From Deltaproteobacteria bacterium (GTDB lineage Bacteria > Desulfobacterota > Syntrophobacteria > BM002), in contig CP070843.1 in the NCBI GenBank assembly GCA_020350905.1, forward strand, positions 2,018,015-2,028,679: a DNA stretch of 10,665 bases, in the 5' to 3' direction. Below are positions 1 to 7,469 of this stretch, in pieces; within the stretch, counting starts at the first letter, position 1, and each line of letters begins with the position of its first letter. The notes beneath the pieces are model-generated. The model had not been told where the DNA came from, did not search any database, and was given only the letters and a program-made list of their open reading frames with translations. The translations under genes were made by a program, and so were the position numbers.

Positions 1-146
1 GTAGACCCCTGCCCGGCAAGAACAGCAGAGCGAGCGTAAGCGGAGGGAAGGTGCCAGCCCTCTAGAGCTCTTGCGGAGTAAAGTCAATAGGCGATTCCAC
101 AATTACCATATCCTAAATCTCTCAACTATGGTGACGAGGTATACCA

Positions 147-2240
147 GTGAAAGATTTCTTCTGTCCAGAGAGCGTTGCTGTTGTCGGCGTTTCTACCTCT
201 CCTACGAATCTGGCCCGCGCCATCGTCTACCATCTTATTGAGTTCCACTACACCGGCAGGATTTATCTCGTGGGTCCCAAAGGTGGCTCGTTCATGGGTC
301 ACAAGATCTACCCCACCATTGTCGACATACCCGACCTGGTGGATCTTGCCGCAATCCTCACCCCGGCAGCAACCTTACCTGAAATCATTGACTCCTGCGG
401 CCAGAAGGGCATCAAGCGGGTCGTGATCCAATCTGCCGGTTTCAGCGAATTGGGAGATGAGCGCAGAAACCTGGAAGAGCAGGTGGTGGCCGCAGCCCAG
501 AAGTATGGCATCCGCTTCATTGGCCCCAACTGTATCGGTGTCATCAATAAAGAAAACGGTCTGGCACTTCCTTTTATGCCGTTTCGCGATACTTTCAACC
601 TGGGCTCCTTTTCCATCATTTCCCAGAGTGGTGGAGTGGGCGGGGCCTTGCTTAACACCCTCGCAGCGGAACATCTTGGATTTAACAAGTTCGCCTCCAT
701 CGGCAACAAATTGGACACTGATGAAAACGACCTTCTGGAGTACTTTCTGGAAGACGACGGTACCGAGACGATATTTCTGTACCTGGAAGGTATTGCTGAC
801 GGCCGACGTCTGATGGAAATAGCCTCTCGCTCCAAGAAACCAATTCTTGTGCACAAGTCAAACACCAGTGAGGCAAGCACTCGAATCGCCCGCTCTCACA
901 CCGGTTCTCTCTCAGCCTCAGAAGAGGTAGTCAATGCTGCATTGCGACAATGCGGCATCCAGCGGGTCACTGACATGGGCTCCACCATGCTAGCCCTCAA
1001 AGCCCACAGCCTACCTCCTATGCGCGGCAATCGACTGGCGGTTGTTTCCCGCTCAGGTGGCCACGCTGTCGTTGCCGCCGACGCTGCGACCAAACATGAC
1101 TTCGTCCTCCAGCCTTTTCCAGAGGACTTTCTTCGGATGGTGGAAAAGCGGCTACGCGCCGGGGTGATTCGACTCGATAACCCAATGGACCTTGGTGACC
1201 TTTTCGATTTTGAACTGTTTCAGCAGATCGTTACCGACACCCTGGCCCGCACCGACATTGATGGGATGCTGGTTGTAGTTAACTACAATGGAGTATTTTT
1301 TCAAGATGACAGCCGAACGCTCGTGAAAACCATCAAGGAGGCCTGTCTAGAACTTCAGAAACCCGTGGCTCTCTGCCTGGTAACCAGTGACGAGGAGTGG
1401 CGGTTGAACCGGCGTAATCACCCGGGCTTTCCCATGTTCACAGACCCAGAAGAGGCGGCACATGGGCTGGCCATTTCCAGGGACTTTTCCACTCGTCGAC
1501 TCTCTCCTTTTGCCGAGGCCGAAACCTTTGCGATTGACAAGCAAAAACCGCTCGCTATTCTGACCGCTGCCAAAGCCCGACAGGCCCGGCAACTTACCAC
1601 GGATGAGGCTTTTCAGATTCTTTCTTGCTACTCCATTCCCACAGCCCCCTGGACCACTGTGAGTGGTGCGCGAGAGGCCTCGGCTCAAGCGGCAACATTG
1701 GGTTTCCCTGTGGCCATGAAAGTAATGGGGGAACAATTTGTCCACAAGTCCGACGTGGGTGGAGTACTGCTTGATCTCACGTCCGAGGCTGAAGTGGGAA
1801 AGGCGTACGAACGCTTGGCAACCCTGATAGAGAAAGCTGATCCAGGAGTAAAAGAACGGTCTATTTTGGTGCAAAGGATGATCTCGGGGGGACGCGAAAT
1901 CTTGGTGGGCGGCAAGCAGGATTCCACCTTTGGCCCGATAGTTCTTGTAGGTCTTGGTGGCGTCTACGTGGAGGTCTTCGGAGACGTGGCACTCCGAGTC
2001 GCACCTGTGAGTGCAGTGGAGGCTCGAAAAATGTTTGCTGAAATTCGTGGTGGCAAGCTACTAGAGGGTGTACGAGGGCAGCCGCCAGCCGACCTCGAAA
2101 CGCTCGCAAAAATGAGCCAGCAGATCTCTCAACTCATGTGCGATCTGCCTCAGATTCAGGAGTTAGATCTTAATCCCATCAAAGTCTTACCACAGGGCCA
2201 GGGATGTTTCGCAGTTGATTGTCGGATGATCCTCGCCTAG
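147..2240 (+). CDS. Acyl-CoA synthetase (NDP-forming), fused alpha-beta acetate--CoA ligase type
   Basis: This enzyme family interconverts acyl-CoA + ADP + Pi with acid + CoA + ATP through phosphohistidine intermediates, in the cytoplasm. The 697-residue protein has a Rossmann CoA-binding domain (about 5-130), succinyl-CoA-ligase-like domains (about 150-460) and a C-terminal ATP-grasp domain (about 475-690). H251 in RSHTGS matches the catalytic histidine of the alpha part. H533 in VHKSDVGGV matches the second, beta-part histidine. The conserved ELDLNPI stretch lies near the end. About 700 residues fits fused alpha-beta enzymes; there is no GNAT domain, so it is not a full Pat-type protein lysine acetyltransferase. 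The start is GTG, preceded by GACGAGG at 133-139. It stands alone on the plus strand, so context does not tell whether acetate, a branched-chain acid or an aryl acid is the substrate. The family call is firm; substrate and direction are unknown. Confidence 0.9.
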   Translation: MKDFFCPESVAVVGVSTSPTNLARAIVYHLIEFHYTGRIYLVGPKGGSFMGHKIYPTIVDIPDLVDLAAILTPAATLPEIIDSCGQKGIKRVVIQSAGFSELGDERRNLEEQVVAAAQKYGIRFIGPNCIGVINKENGLALPFMPFRDTFNLGSFSIISQSGGVGGALLNTLAAEHLGFNKFASIGNKLDTDENDLLEYFLEDDGTETIFLYLEGIADGRRLMEIASRSKKPILVHKSNTSEASTRIARSHTGSLSASEEVVNAALRQCGIQRVTDMGSTMLALKAHSLPPMRGNRLAVVSRSGGHAVVAADAATKHDFVLQPFPEDFLRMVEKRLRAGVIRLDNPMDLGDLFDFELFQQIVTDTLARTDIDGMLVVVNYNGVFFQDDSRTLVKTIKEACLELQKPVALCLVTSDEEWRLNRRNHPGFPMFTDPEEAAHGLAISRDFSTRRLSPFAEAETFAIDKQKPLAILTAAKARQARQLTTDEAFQILSCYSIPTAPWTTVSGAREASAQAATLGFPVAMKVMGEQFVHKSDVGGVLLDLTSEAEVGKAYERLATLIEKADPGVKERSILVQRMISGGREILVGGKQDSTFGPIVLVGLGGVYVEVFGDVALRVAPVSAVEARKMFAEIRGGKLLEGVRGQPPADLETLAKMSQQISQLMCDLPQIQELDLNPIKVLPQGQGCFAVDCRMILA

Positions 2241-2291
2241 CAGTGGGCGGCCAGCAGGAGGCAGGATTCTACCGCAGACGAGCGCAGACAG

Positions 2292-2327
2292 ATCTCTCGC
2301 CCGAGCCCTGCGGGCTCTGTGAGAGAT
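2292..2327. repeat. Interrupted inverted repeat between convergent genes
   Basis: ATCTCTC (2292-2298) pairs with GAGAGAT (2321-2327), and inside it GAGCCC (2303-2308) pairs with GGGCTC (2312-2317) around a TGC loop. An internal loop (GCCC/TGT) separates the two stems. It lies between the stop codons of two convergent genes, where a shared terminator would be expected. Neither strand has a T-run after it, so it is not a canonical intrinsic terminator. Confidence 0.5.
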
Positions 2328-2344
2328 AGAGTGTCGGATGCGAA

Positions 2345-2364
2345 ATGTGAAATGATGTGAAATG
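2345..2364. repeat. Perfect 10-bp tandem duplication
   Basis: The unit ATGTGAAATG occurs twice without a gap (2345-2354 and 2355-2364), directly abutting the stop codon of the minus-strand regulator gene. It is probably a slippage product; no function is apparent. Confidence 0.6.
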
Positions 2365-2721
2365 CTAATCGACTTTGCGAAGTATCAGATCATCGCCTTG
2401 CCGGATGATCTGAAAAACATCACCCTCTTGGAAGCCGAGTTTCTCCAAGAGAAGTGAGCGGGTCAAGGTGATGCTGCCACTTTGGCCAATACTTCTCCTA
2501 TAACCCATATCAACAACTTTGGCCGCTGACCTATTCTTTGCCTTTGGCATCTCGAACTGTGGAATTTCACCAAGCTGTCGGAGGCCTCGCACATACAGGT
2601 CCTGTACCTGGCTTTTCATCTTGATCCCGAAGATTCGTTGGACTTCTTCCAGTGATTTCCCTTTCTGTACCTCCAGTGCCACCGTCTTGGGGTCCACAGG
2701 AGGGCTGCTACCAGCGGCCAT
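2365..2721 (-). CDS. AbrB/SpoVT-like transcriptional regulator with N-terminal HTH-like segment
   Basis: Small cytoplasmic protein of 118 residues, probably DNA-binding. The C-terminal part (about 69-118) has the swapped-hairpin AbrB pattern: ITLTRSLLLEKLGFQEGDVF, then a strand ending DDLILRKV. Residues about 17-46 (KGKSLEEVQRIFGIKMKSQV) look like a helix-turn-helix. The reading frame is open back to 2922, but I start at 2721: GGAGGAG sits six bases before this ATG, and a strong sigma-70 promoter (2825-2852) lies inside the would-be extension, so a longer product could not be made from that promoter. The gene converges on the acyl-CoA synthetase and diverges from the lipoprotein gene. Many AbrB proteins are antitoxins, but no toxin gene is adjacent, so a stand-alone regulator is likelier. 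Its target is unknown. Confidence 0.75.
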   Translation of the reverse strand: MAAGSSPPVDPKTVALEVQKGKSLEEVQRIFGIKMKSQVQDLYVRGLRQLGEIPQFEMPKAKNRSAAKVVDMGYRRSIGQSGSITLTRSLLLEKLGFQEGDVFQIIRQGDDLILRKVD

Positions 2722-2824
2722 AAATATCTCCTCCGCAAATAGAGATGCCTCGGCAGTAATGCTGAAAAATAGATTTGGAGCTAGTTTTGAGGTAGGTGTG
2801 TGCCTGCTCTCGTAAACTGTATAT

Positions 2825-2852
2825 ATTGTACCTGTATTTGATGTGATGTCAA
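2825..2852 (-). promoter_or_regulatory. Sigma-70-type promoter of the AbrB-like gene
   Basis: On the minus strand a perfect -35 TTGACA (2852-2847) is followed by a 16-base spacer and a -10 TACAAT (2830-2825, five of six consensus bases). Transcription would start near 2818, giving a leader of about 95 bases before the ATG at 2721. An AT-rich, near-palindromic stretch (GTACAATATATAC) overlaps the -10 and could be an operator, possibly for autoregulation; that part is inference. Confidence 0.65.
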
Positions 2853-2991
2853 TGGAGGAAAATACTGAGTCTTTCTTGTTACCGCAAAATTTGCTATGGT
2901 TTTTCAGTAATATAAAATCCATGTGGTACCACGACGAATTTTCCTCTGCCTTGGCAGTGTCACCAACAGCCCATACAGGGAGAATAGGGAT

Positions 2992-3804
2992 ATGATCTCT
3001 TCACTCATCAGGGTGAACTCACGGCAACATCTGGGGCTACTGCTGGCTGTCTCATTCTGTTTCATCCCAGCGTGCACTCATTGGCCATCGAAGCAATCTG
3101 ACGATGTCAAGAAGTTGCAGCAGACCCTGGCAAAACGTGAAGCCTCCCTAGAAACACTTGAAGACAACGTAGAAACACTTGAAGACAACATAGCGAAGTT
3201 TCAGCTGCGATTGCTGGAACGGGATGCGCAAATCAAGCAACTCGAGGAGCGCTTGGACTCGCAGCAGGAAATGTTGGATGAGGCCATTCAGGAAGTGGTC
3301 AGGGCTAAAGCCAAACTTCGCAGTTTAGAAAGCAAGGCAGAGGCTGCCTCAGAAATGGCGGAGGCTGAAATTGCCGTAAATGCCTTAAAAGCTCAGTTGG
3401 CGGGTCAGACGCCAAATCCTGACCTTACCAAGGCTCAAGAGCTATTGAAGATGAGTGCTCAGGAGTTCAAAAAACAGAACTACGGCGGCGCCGTTTACCT
3501 CACCAGTCAGGCCAAGGGTCACATCAGGGCCGGCCAGATACAACTTACGGGCCGCGAAAAGGTAGCACCCATTAAGCGTTTACCACCCATTACGGGAGAG
3601 GTATTTTTTGCCCTGCCACTGCCGCTCCAAGTGCTGAGAATGAGTAATCTCAGGATGCAACCCGATCTCGAAAGCAAGGTCATCACCACCTTGGAGAAAG
3701 GAACTCCGCTCATTGGCTATTCATATAAGGACAAGTGGGTGCGGGTGGTGAGCGAGAATGGCGCCTATGGCTGGGTTTTCCACACTCTCGTGGGTGGTCG
3801 TTAA
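2992..3804 (+). CDS. Lipoprotein with long coiled coil and C-terminal SH3b domain
   Basis: Predicted envelope lipoprotein of 270 residues. Residues 1-28 form a lipoprotein signal: basic N-region, hydrophobic LGLLLAVSFCF, lipobox IPAC with C28 as the lipidated residue. The +2 residue is Thr rather than Asp, which favours outer-membrane sorting. Residues about 36-137 are a charged, heptad-patterned coiled coil. A short helical segment (about 144-186) follows, then a bacterial SH3 domain (about 211-267) ending YGWVFHTLV, typical of SH3_3. Bacterial SH3 domains often bind peptidoglycan or peptides. The ATG at 2992 is chosen because it gives a proper signal peptide and has AGGGAGA upstream; an in-frame GTG at 2923 would add 23 residues ahead of the signal. 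It converges on the diguanylate cyclase gene with only 18 bases between stops. The exact role is unknown. Confidence 0.8.
   Translation: MISSLIRVNSRQHLGLLLAVSFCFIPACTHWPSKQSDDVKKLQQTLAKREASLETLEDNVETLEDNIAKFQLRLLERDAQIKQLEERLDSQQEMLDEAIQEVVRAKAKLRSLESKAEAASEMAEAEIAVNALKAQLAGQTPNPDLTKAQELLKMSAQEFKKQNYGGAVYLTSQAKGHIRAGQIQLTGREKVAPIKRLPPITGEVFFALPLPLQVLRMSNLRMQPDLESKVITTLEKGTPLIGYSYKDKWVRVVSENGAYGWVFHTLVGGR
3151..3192 (+). repeat. 21-bp tandem duplication encoding one coiled-coil heptad twice
   Basis: Two adjacent 21-bp units (3151-3171 and 3172-3192) differ at a single base and encode ETLEDNV then ETLEDNI, residues 54-67 of the lipoprotein. The unit is exactly one heptad, so the duplication lengthens the coiled coil without breaking its register. 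Confidence 0.85.
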
Positions 3805-3822
3805 AGGGTATATTGCGCATTT

Positions 3823-5598
3823 TCAACGGCCCCGAGCCACAGCTCTACCTTTTGGTTTCGACTTTTGCCTTTTTTTCTCCGGAGTTTTCCCAGCGAGAAC
3901 CACCCGGTTGCGTCCACTATCCTTGGCTTGGTAGAGAGCGGCATCAGCATGTCTAATGATGGCCTGAGGATCGTCACCATCCCTGGGATATGAGGCAACA
4001 CCCACACTTACCGTAACCTCTATTGGTTCCCCATCACCAGAAAAATTTTCCTTGGCCACCTTCTTTTGAATCCGCTCCGCGGTCTTCACTCCATCGTCCG
4101 GACCAATCTCCGGTAATAATAGTATGAATTCCTCTCCACCATAGCGCGCAACATAATCACAGCTGCGGACAGATTTCTTGAACACTGAAGCCAGTCTGCT
4201 GAGTACTTCGTCACCCGCCAAATGACCATAGGTGTCGTTGTATTCCTTGAAATGATCGATATCGATGACCAGCACGGCAAAATCGTGTTTGTGCCGTTTG
4301 GAGCGGGCCACCTCATTGTCCAGAGTTTCCATTAAGTGTTTGCGATTATACAGTCCAGTCAGACTATCAGTTATGGAGAGCTCGTGGAGTTCCTTGTTTT
4401 TCTCGCGGAGGGTCTTATTGATGGCGGCCAGCTCTTCTCGGCCCTGACGCAACCGTGCTACCATGTCGTTGAAGACCTCAGTGAGATAGCCCACCTCACT
4501 ACGGCTGAGAACGGGAAGATCCACCTCCAAATCGCCCTCGGCCACCTTAGAAGCACCCCCGGTGAGACGGTCTAGGGGACGGACCAGAGTGAGGCCGAGA
4601 AGATAGGCTCCGAGGCCAATGAAGAGCAGCAGGCCCACAACCAGCACTAGAGTTACATTTCGAAGCCGTACAATCTGAGCATACGCTTTCGCTCTTTCCT
4701 TTTCAGCCACAACCCCCCAATCCAGTGCTGACATTCTCTTAAGGGCGCCCACCACCGGCTCACCATGGTAGCCATAATATCGCTGAGGATCTCCTTCTCC
4801 AAAAAAGAGTTTTCGCGTTGTACTTCCCACCAGGTTTGTTTCGAGTAACTTTGCCGAAATGGTCCGGGAACTGGCGAGCAAAGTCCCTTCCTCCGTGATC
4901 AAATAGAGCTCTCCTATCTCGCCTTGGGCGTAGTTTTTCAAGGCCTTGCTGATAGTTCGAAAGTTGATCTTGGCGGTAAGAACACCCAACAACCGCTCGT
5001 TGGCGGTCCTTATGGGCTGCGTAATCACCACAACACCAGCTTGCAGAGTCTCATCCCAATGGGGTTGTCCGATAGTATGCTTGTTTGCTTGCGCTCGCGG
5101 AAGCCATTTATCCGGTAATTTCGCGGTGGTGGCCGGCTTAGAGCTGGTGGCTACTATCTTCCCCTCCAGATTCAGGAGCATGAGTTCTTGGTAGTCGACG
5201 ATTTTTTCCCGCACAGACCTCAGGTAATCCTTTAGGCGGCGGAGGGCCACAACGTTCTCTCTGTGTGCACCACCCTGGCCCACAATCTTGTCAAGATTCT
5301 CTAAGACAACGTATGAGCTGGAAAAAACTCGTACATCGTAGATTCGATCTTTGAGCCACAGATCGAGCTCTCGGGAAGCTTGAGAGGTAACAACTCTCAA
5401 TTCCTGCTTTATCTTTTCGTTCAAGAATTTTCTGTTCTGGACATAGGAAAGCCACCCCATGCTCACCGAGGGGATAATGGTGGCGAGCAGGGCGAACACA
5501 ATGATCCTAGTCTTAATGCTATTCAAGCGAAAATGCTGGTGGAATCGTTTCTTATCCTGTTTCTCGGCAGCCAAAAGATATCCCCCTCTCAAGGGCAC
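3823..5598 (-). CDS. Membrane sensor diguanylate cyclase (Cache-HAMP-GGDEF)
   Basis: It synthesises c-di-GMP from two GTP in response to an external signal. The 591 residues comprise TM1 (about 29-50), an extracytoplasmic Cache-type sensor (about 55-305), TM2 (about 313-338), HAMP (about 338-392), a short coiled coil and a GGDEF domain (about 407-570). The active-site signature is GGEEF at 487-491, a functional variant. R478-x-x-D481 lies exactly five residues before it, the allosteric I-site that gives product inhibition. Metal-binding D446 and the NDTYGHLAGD segment are also present. There is no EAL or HD-GYP domain. The C-terminal tail is strongly basic (KKRQKSKPKGRAVARGR). The start is uncertain: GTG at 5598 has a weak ribosome site, while TTG at 5574 has AGAGGGGG about six bases upstream. 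It lies 282 bases downstream of the codirectional FHA-cNMP-PilZ gene, a likely reader of its product. Confidence 0.92.
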   Translation of the reverse strand: MPLRGGYLLAAEKQDKKRFHQHFRLNSIKTRIIVFALLATIIPSVSMGWLSYVQNRKFLNEKIKQELRVVTSQASRELDLWLKDRIYDVRVFSSSYVVLENLDKIVGQGGAHRENVVALRRLKDYLRSVREKIVDYQELMLLNLEGKIVATSSKPATTAKLPDKWLPRAQANKHTIGQPHWDETLQAGVVVITQPIRTANERLLGVLTAKINFRTISKALKNYAQGEIGELYLITEEGTLLASSRTISAKLLETNLVGSTTRKLFFGEGDPQRYYGYHGEPVVGALKRMSALDWGVVAEKERAKAYAQIVRLRNVTLVLVVGLLLFIGLGAYLLGLTLVRPLDRLTGGASKVAEGDLEVDLPVLSRSEVGYLTEVFNDMVARLRQGREELAAINKTLREKNKELHELSITDSLTGLYNRKHLMETLDNEVARSKRHKHDFAVLVIDIDHFKEYNDTYGHLAGDEVLSRLASVFKKSVRSCDYVARYGGEEFILLLPEIGPDDGVKTAERIQKKVAKENFSGDGEPIEVTVSVGVASYPRDGDDPQAIIRHADAALYQAKDSGRNRVVLAGKTPEKKRQKSKPKGRAVARGR

Positions 5599-5632
5599 TC
5601 TTAGTTACAGTCCAACGGCAATGGTAAAGAAT

Positions 5633-5854
5633 CCGGGCCCAAAGGACCAGGCTTTGGGCTACCCCCTGAGGGGGCTTCAATGGTCTTTCCCCGCTTGCGA
5701 CAGTGTGGTGGAGTAATGTAGTAATGAAAAACCCAATTCAAGTTGAAATTCATTCCTTTGTTTTTGCCAATACTCCAATGCTCCAATACTCCAAAACAAC
5801 TCGCAATCTTTACCGGCAAAGCCATAGAACTCTGACCTGGCCCTAAGGACCAGG
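5633..5854. repeat. Direct-repeat-flanked segment with hairpins and an inverted octamer array
   Basis: A 19-bp sequence recurs as a direct repeat at 5633-5651 and 5836-5854 with 17 of 19 bases identical. Between the copies lie hairpins at 5637-5659 (GCCCAAAG/CTTTGGGC) and 5662-5674 (CCCCC-TGA-GGGGG), and period-8 repeats in opposite orientations: GGAGTAATGTAGTAATG at 5710-5726 and ACTCCAAT/GCTCCAAT/ACTCCAAA at 5772-5795. The two arrays can pair imperfectly (13 of 17 bases), with AAAAAC/GTTTTT continuing inward. This fills most of the gap between the two signalling genes. Translations of the region look like low-complexity noise, so I call it non-coding. Confidence 0.6.
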
Positions 5855-5855
5855 T
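5835..5855 (-). terminator. Hairpin after the FHA-cNMP-PilZ gene, possible terminator
   Basis: Nine-bp stem with a three-base loop (arms 5835-5843 and 5847-5855), 25 bases beyond the stop of the minus-strand gene. The single non-Watson-Crick position is a G-U wobble in minus-strand RNA but an A-C mismatch in plus-strand RNA, which favours a minus-strand transcript. No U-tract follows, so termination is uncertain. Confidence 0.35.
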
Positions 5856-5880
5856 TTTCGATGTTGAATAAACATTCGCG

Positions 5881-7098
5881 TTAGTCACCGCCAGATAAGT
5901 AGTCTTTGAGTTTTTTTGCATCCGTTTTCGCCATGCCAACATACTCTATCCCCACCATCGTCATTTCCTTTTCCGTTTGGGCAGACTTGACTCGGCGGAT
6001 GGTTCCCAGGGTGCGAATCTCTCCCCAGGGTTCCGGAAGATCAATTTCCAACCTGACTTCACCCTGGACTAGGAATGTCTTCGGCGATGCTTCAAACACT
6101 CTGACCACAATACCTGATTCGGCAATGTCCACAGAAACACCCTTCCAGGAACTTGCTTTTGCTTCGCCTGTGGGTGTAGTTTGGGGTAAGACCGCGAGCT
6201 TTACTGATACTCGGTCTTTCTGGCGAGAGTCACGCTTCCCTTCGTCGATTTCCTTTTCGGCACGTTTCTTGGCGGTATTCCCCAACCGCTCCTGGTAGTA
6301 CTCCACCAATACCTTCTTGACGGTGGGATGTTCCTGAACCACTTTTCTCATGCTGGTGTAGCTGAGTTCGACTATGACACTTGTATCCACGGCCGCCACC
6401 GAACCCGATCGCGGCTTGCCGGTCAAGAAGGATATTTCACCAAAAAACTGACTTGCCCCTAAGACAGCAAGCTCCAGTTCTTCACCGTGATGATCTCTGG
6501 TGAACACCCGAATCTTACCATCCAATATAACGTAGATCGAGCGTCCTGGATCTTCTTCACGGATGATCATTTCCCCAGCATTGAATACGTGAAGGGTCGC
6601 AGTATCGGCGAGTTTTTTCCTCTCATCGCCATCCAAAGGTGAGAAAAAAGGAATTGCAGCAACTGCTTCCTGAAGTCGTTGAGACCAGGGTATGCTTTGC
6701 TCCGCTGCTTCTTCCTTTTTGTCTTCAGCAACGTGGAAATTCAAGTCGTCGTCTGCAGTTGCCAGGATTTGTACGGTCTCAAACAGTTGCTTACTTTTTC
6801 CCGAGATTTCCTTCTCTATGTAGCGAAAACGGACTCCCCCGATCTCGAAGACATTTCCAGAGCTGAGAACTACTCTTTCCACACGTTGCCCGCCGAGAAT
6901 GATACCATTGGCGCTTCCCAAATCCTCCACCACCCATTTCCCATCGGCGATGACTAATCTGGCATGATTGCGCGAAGTCGTGGGATCTGGCAGGGTGATA
7001 GTATTGTCCGCAGTCCGGCCAATGGTGGTTGGTCCCAGCAACGGATAGATGGTCTTCTGCATTGATCCTATTTCAAAGGCCAGGTAACACTGCTTCAT
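5881..7098 (-). CDS. FHA + cyclic-nucleotide-binding + PilZ triple-domain signalling protein
   Basis: Soluble 405-residue protein that could integrate three signals. The FHA domain (about 15-92) has the phosphothreonine-binding hallmarks G27-R28, S42-R-N-H45 and N64-G65. The cNMP domain (about 148-262) has a near-canonical phosphate-binding cassette, FGEISFLTGKPRSGSV, with E221 and R230. The PilZ domain (about 291-400) has R292-x-x-x-R296 and D324-I-A-E-S-G329; the second c-di-GMP motif has Ala where Ser is usual, so binding is plausible but not assured. There is no HTH, so it is not a CRP-type transcription factor. I start at the ATG at 7098 (AGGA upstream); the frame is open to 7227, but that extension is basic, unlike FHA, and overlaps a candidate promoter. 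The next codirectional gene encodes a diguanylate cyclase, suggesting a local writer-reader pair. Confidence 0.88.
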   Translation of the reverse strand: MKQCYLAFEIGSMQKTIYPLLGPTTIGRTADNTITLPDPTTSRNHARLVIADGKWVVEDLGSANGIILGGQRVERVVLSSGNVFEIGGVRFRYIEKEISGKSKQLFETVQILATADDDLNFHVAEDKKEEAAEQSIPWSQRLQEAVAAIPFFSPLDGDERKKLADTATLHVFNAGEMIIREEDPGRSIYVILDGKIRVFTRDHHGEELELAVLGASQFFGEISFLTGKPRSGSVAAVDTSVIVELSYTSMRKVVQEHPTVKKVLVEYYQERLGNTAKKRAEKEIDEGKRDSRQKDRVSVKLAVLPQTTPTGEAKASSWKGVSVDIAESGIVVRVFEASPKTFLVQGEVRLEIDLPEPWGEIRTLGTIRRVKSAQTEKEMTMVGIEYVGMAKTDAKKLKDYLSGGD

Positions 7099-7209
7099 GG
7101 AAACGGTCCTACACGAGTGCTGCAAAGATATGGCTTTTGCATGCTGCCGGCGGCTATCCACTCTGTACCGAATGCCAGGCTTCTGTTTTCTTTCAGGTTT
7201 GAAGAACTT

Positions 7210-7226
7210 ATGCACATTTCTTGCCA
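7210..7226 (-). promoter_or_regulatory. Candidate sigma-54 promoter for the FHA-cNMP-PilZ gene
   Basis: The minus strand reads TGGCAAGAAATGTGCAT. The -24 GG (7225-7224) and -12 GC (7213-7212) are separated by the obligatory ten bases, with TGGCA intact and GTGCA in place of TTGCA. Transcription would begin near 7200, leaving about 100 bases of leader before the ATG at 7098. It is a single match with one off-consensus base at -12; no activator site was identified. Confidence 0.4.
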
Positions 7227-7469
7227 AATTTTACGGAAGTCAATGAGGGTGACGGCTAGATTTAGGCTGGTTGTCGACTGGCAGCCTGGTGCAGGCAATA
7301 GTTCGCACCACAGAGGGCACAAAGTTGTCTCCCATTTGAAGCGTTTTCTTTGTAGAATGAGAATAATTCATGCTATATTTGGCACCGCCTCTGGACTGAT
7401 ATGGCGAATTGGGTTATGAGACGATAGCCACGATCCCTTGAAGTGTGCAGCCAATCTAAACTCCTTAGC

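Noticed and set aside
308..880. Long antisense open frames inside the acyl-CoA synthetase gene (also 1347-1874)
   Set aside because: They lie opposite a full-length, well-conserved gene and show no recognisable motif or ribosome-binding site.
2365..2721. Antitoxin of a toxin-antitoxin pair
   Set aside because: No small toxin gene is adjacent; the neighbours are a full-length synthetase and a divergent lipoprotein.
2722..2922. N-terminal extension of the AbrB-like protein to a start at 2922
   Set aside because: The promoter at 2825-2852 lies within it, the translated extension is not domain-like, and the ATG at 2721 has an ideal ribosome-binding site.
5599..5880. c-di-GMP riboswitch in the leader of the diguanylate cyclase gene
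   Set aside because: I searched by eye for GEMM-type core signatures on the minus strand and found none; the hairpins present do not match.
5601..5942. Minus-strand 113-codon open frame between the two signalling genes
   Set aside because: It overlaps the end of the PilZ gene and its translation follows the octamer repeats and GC hairpins; no ribosome site or domain was seen.
7099..7227. 43-residue N-terminal extension of the FHA-cNMP-PilZ protein
   Set aside because: The residues are basic and unlike an FHA lead-in, the ATG at 7098 has its own ribosome site, and a candidate promoter overlaps the extension start.
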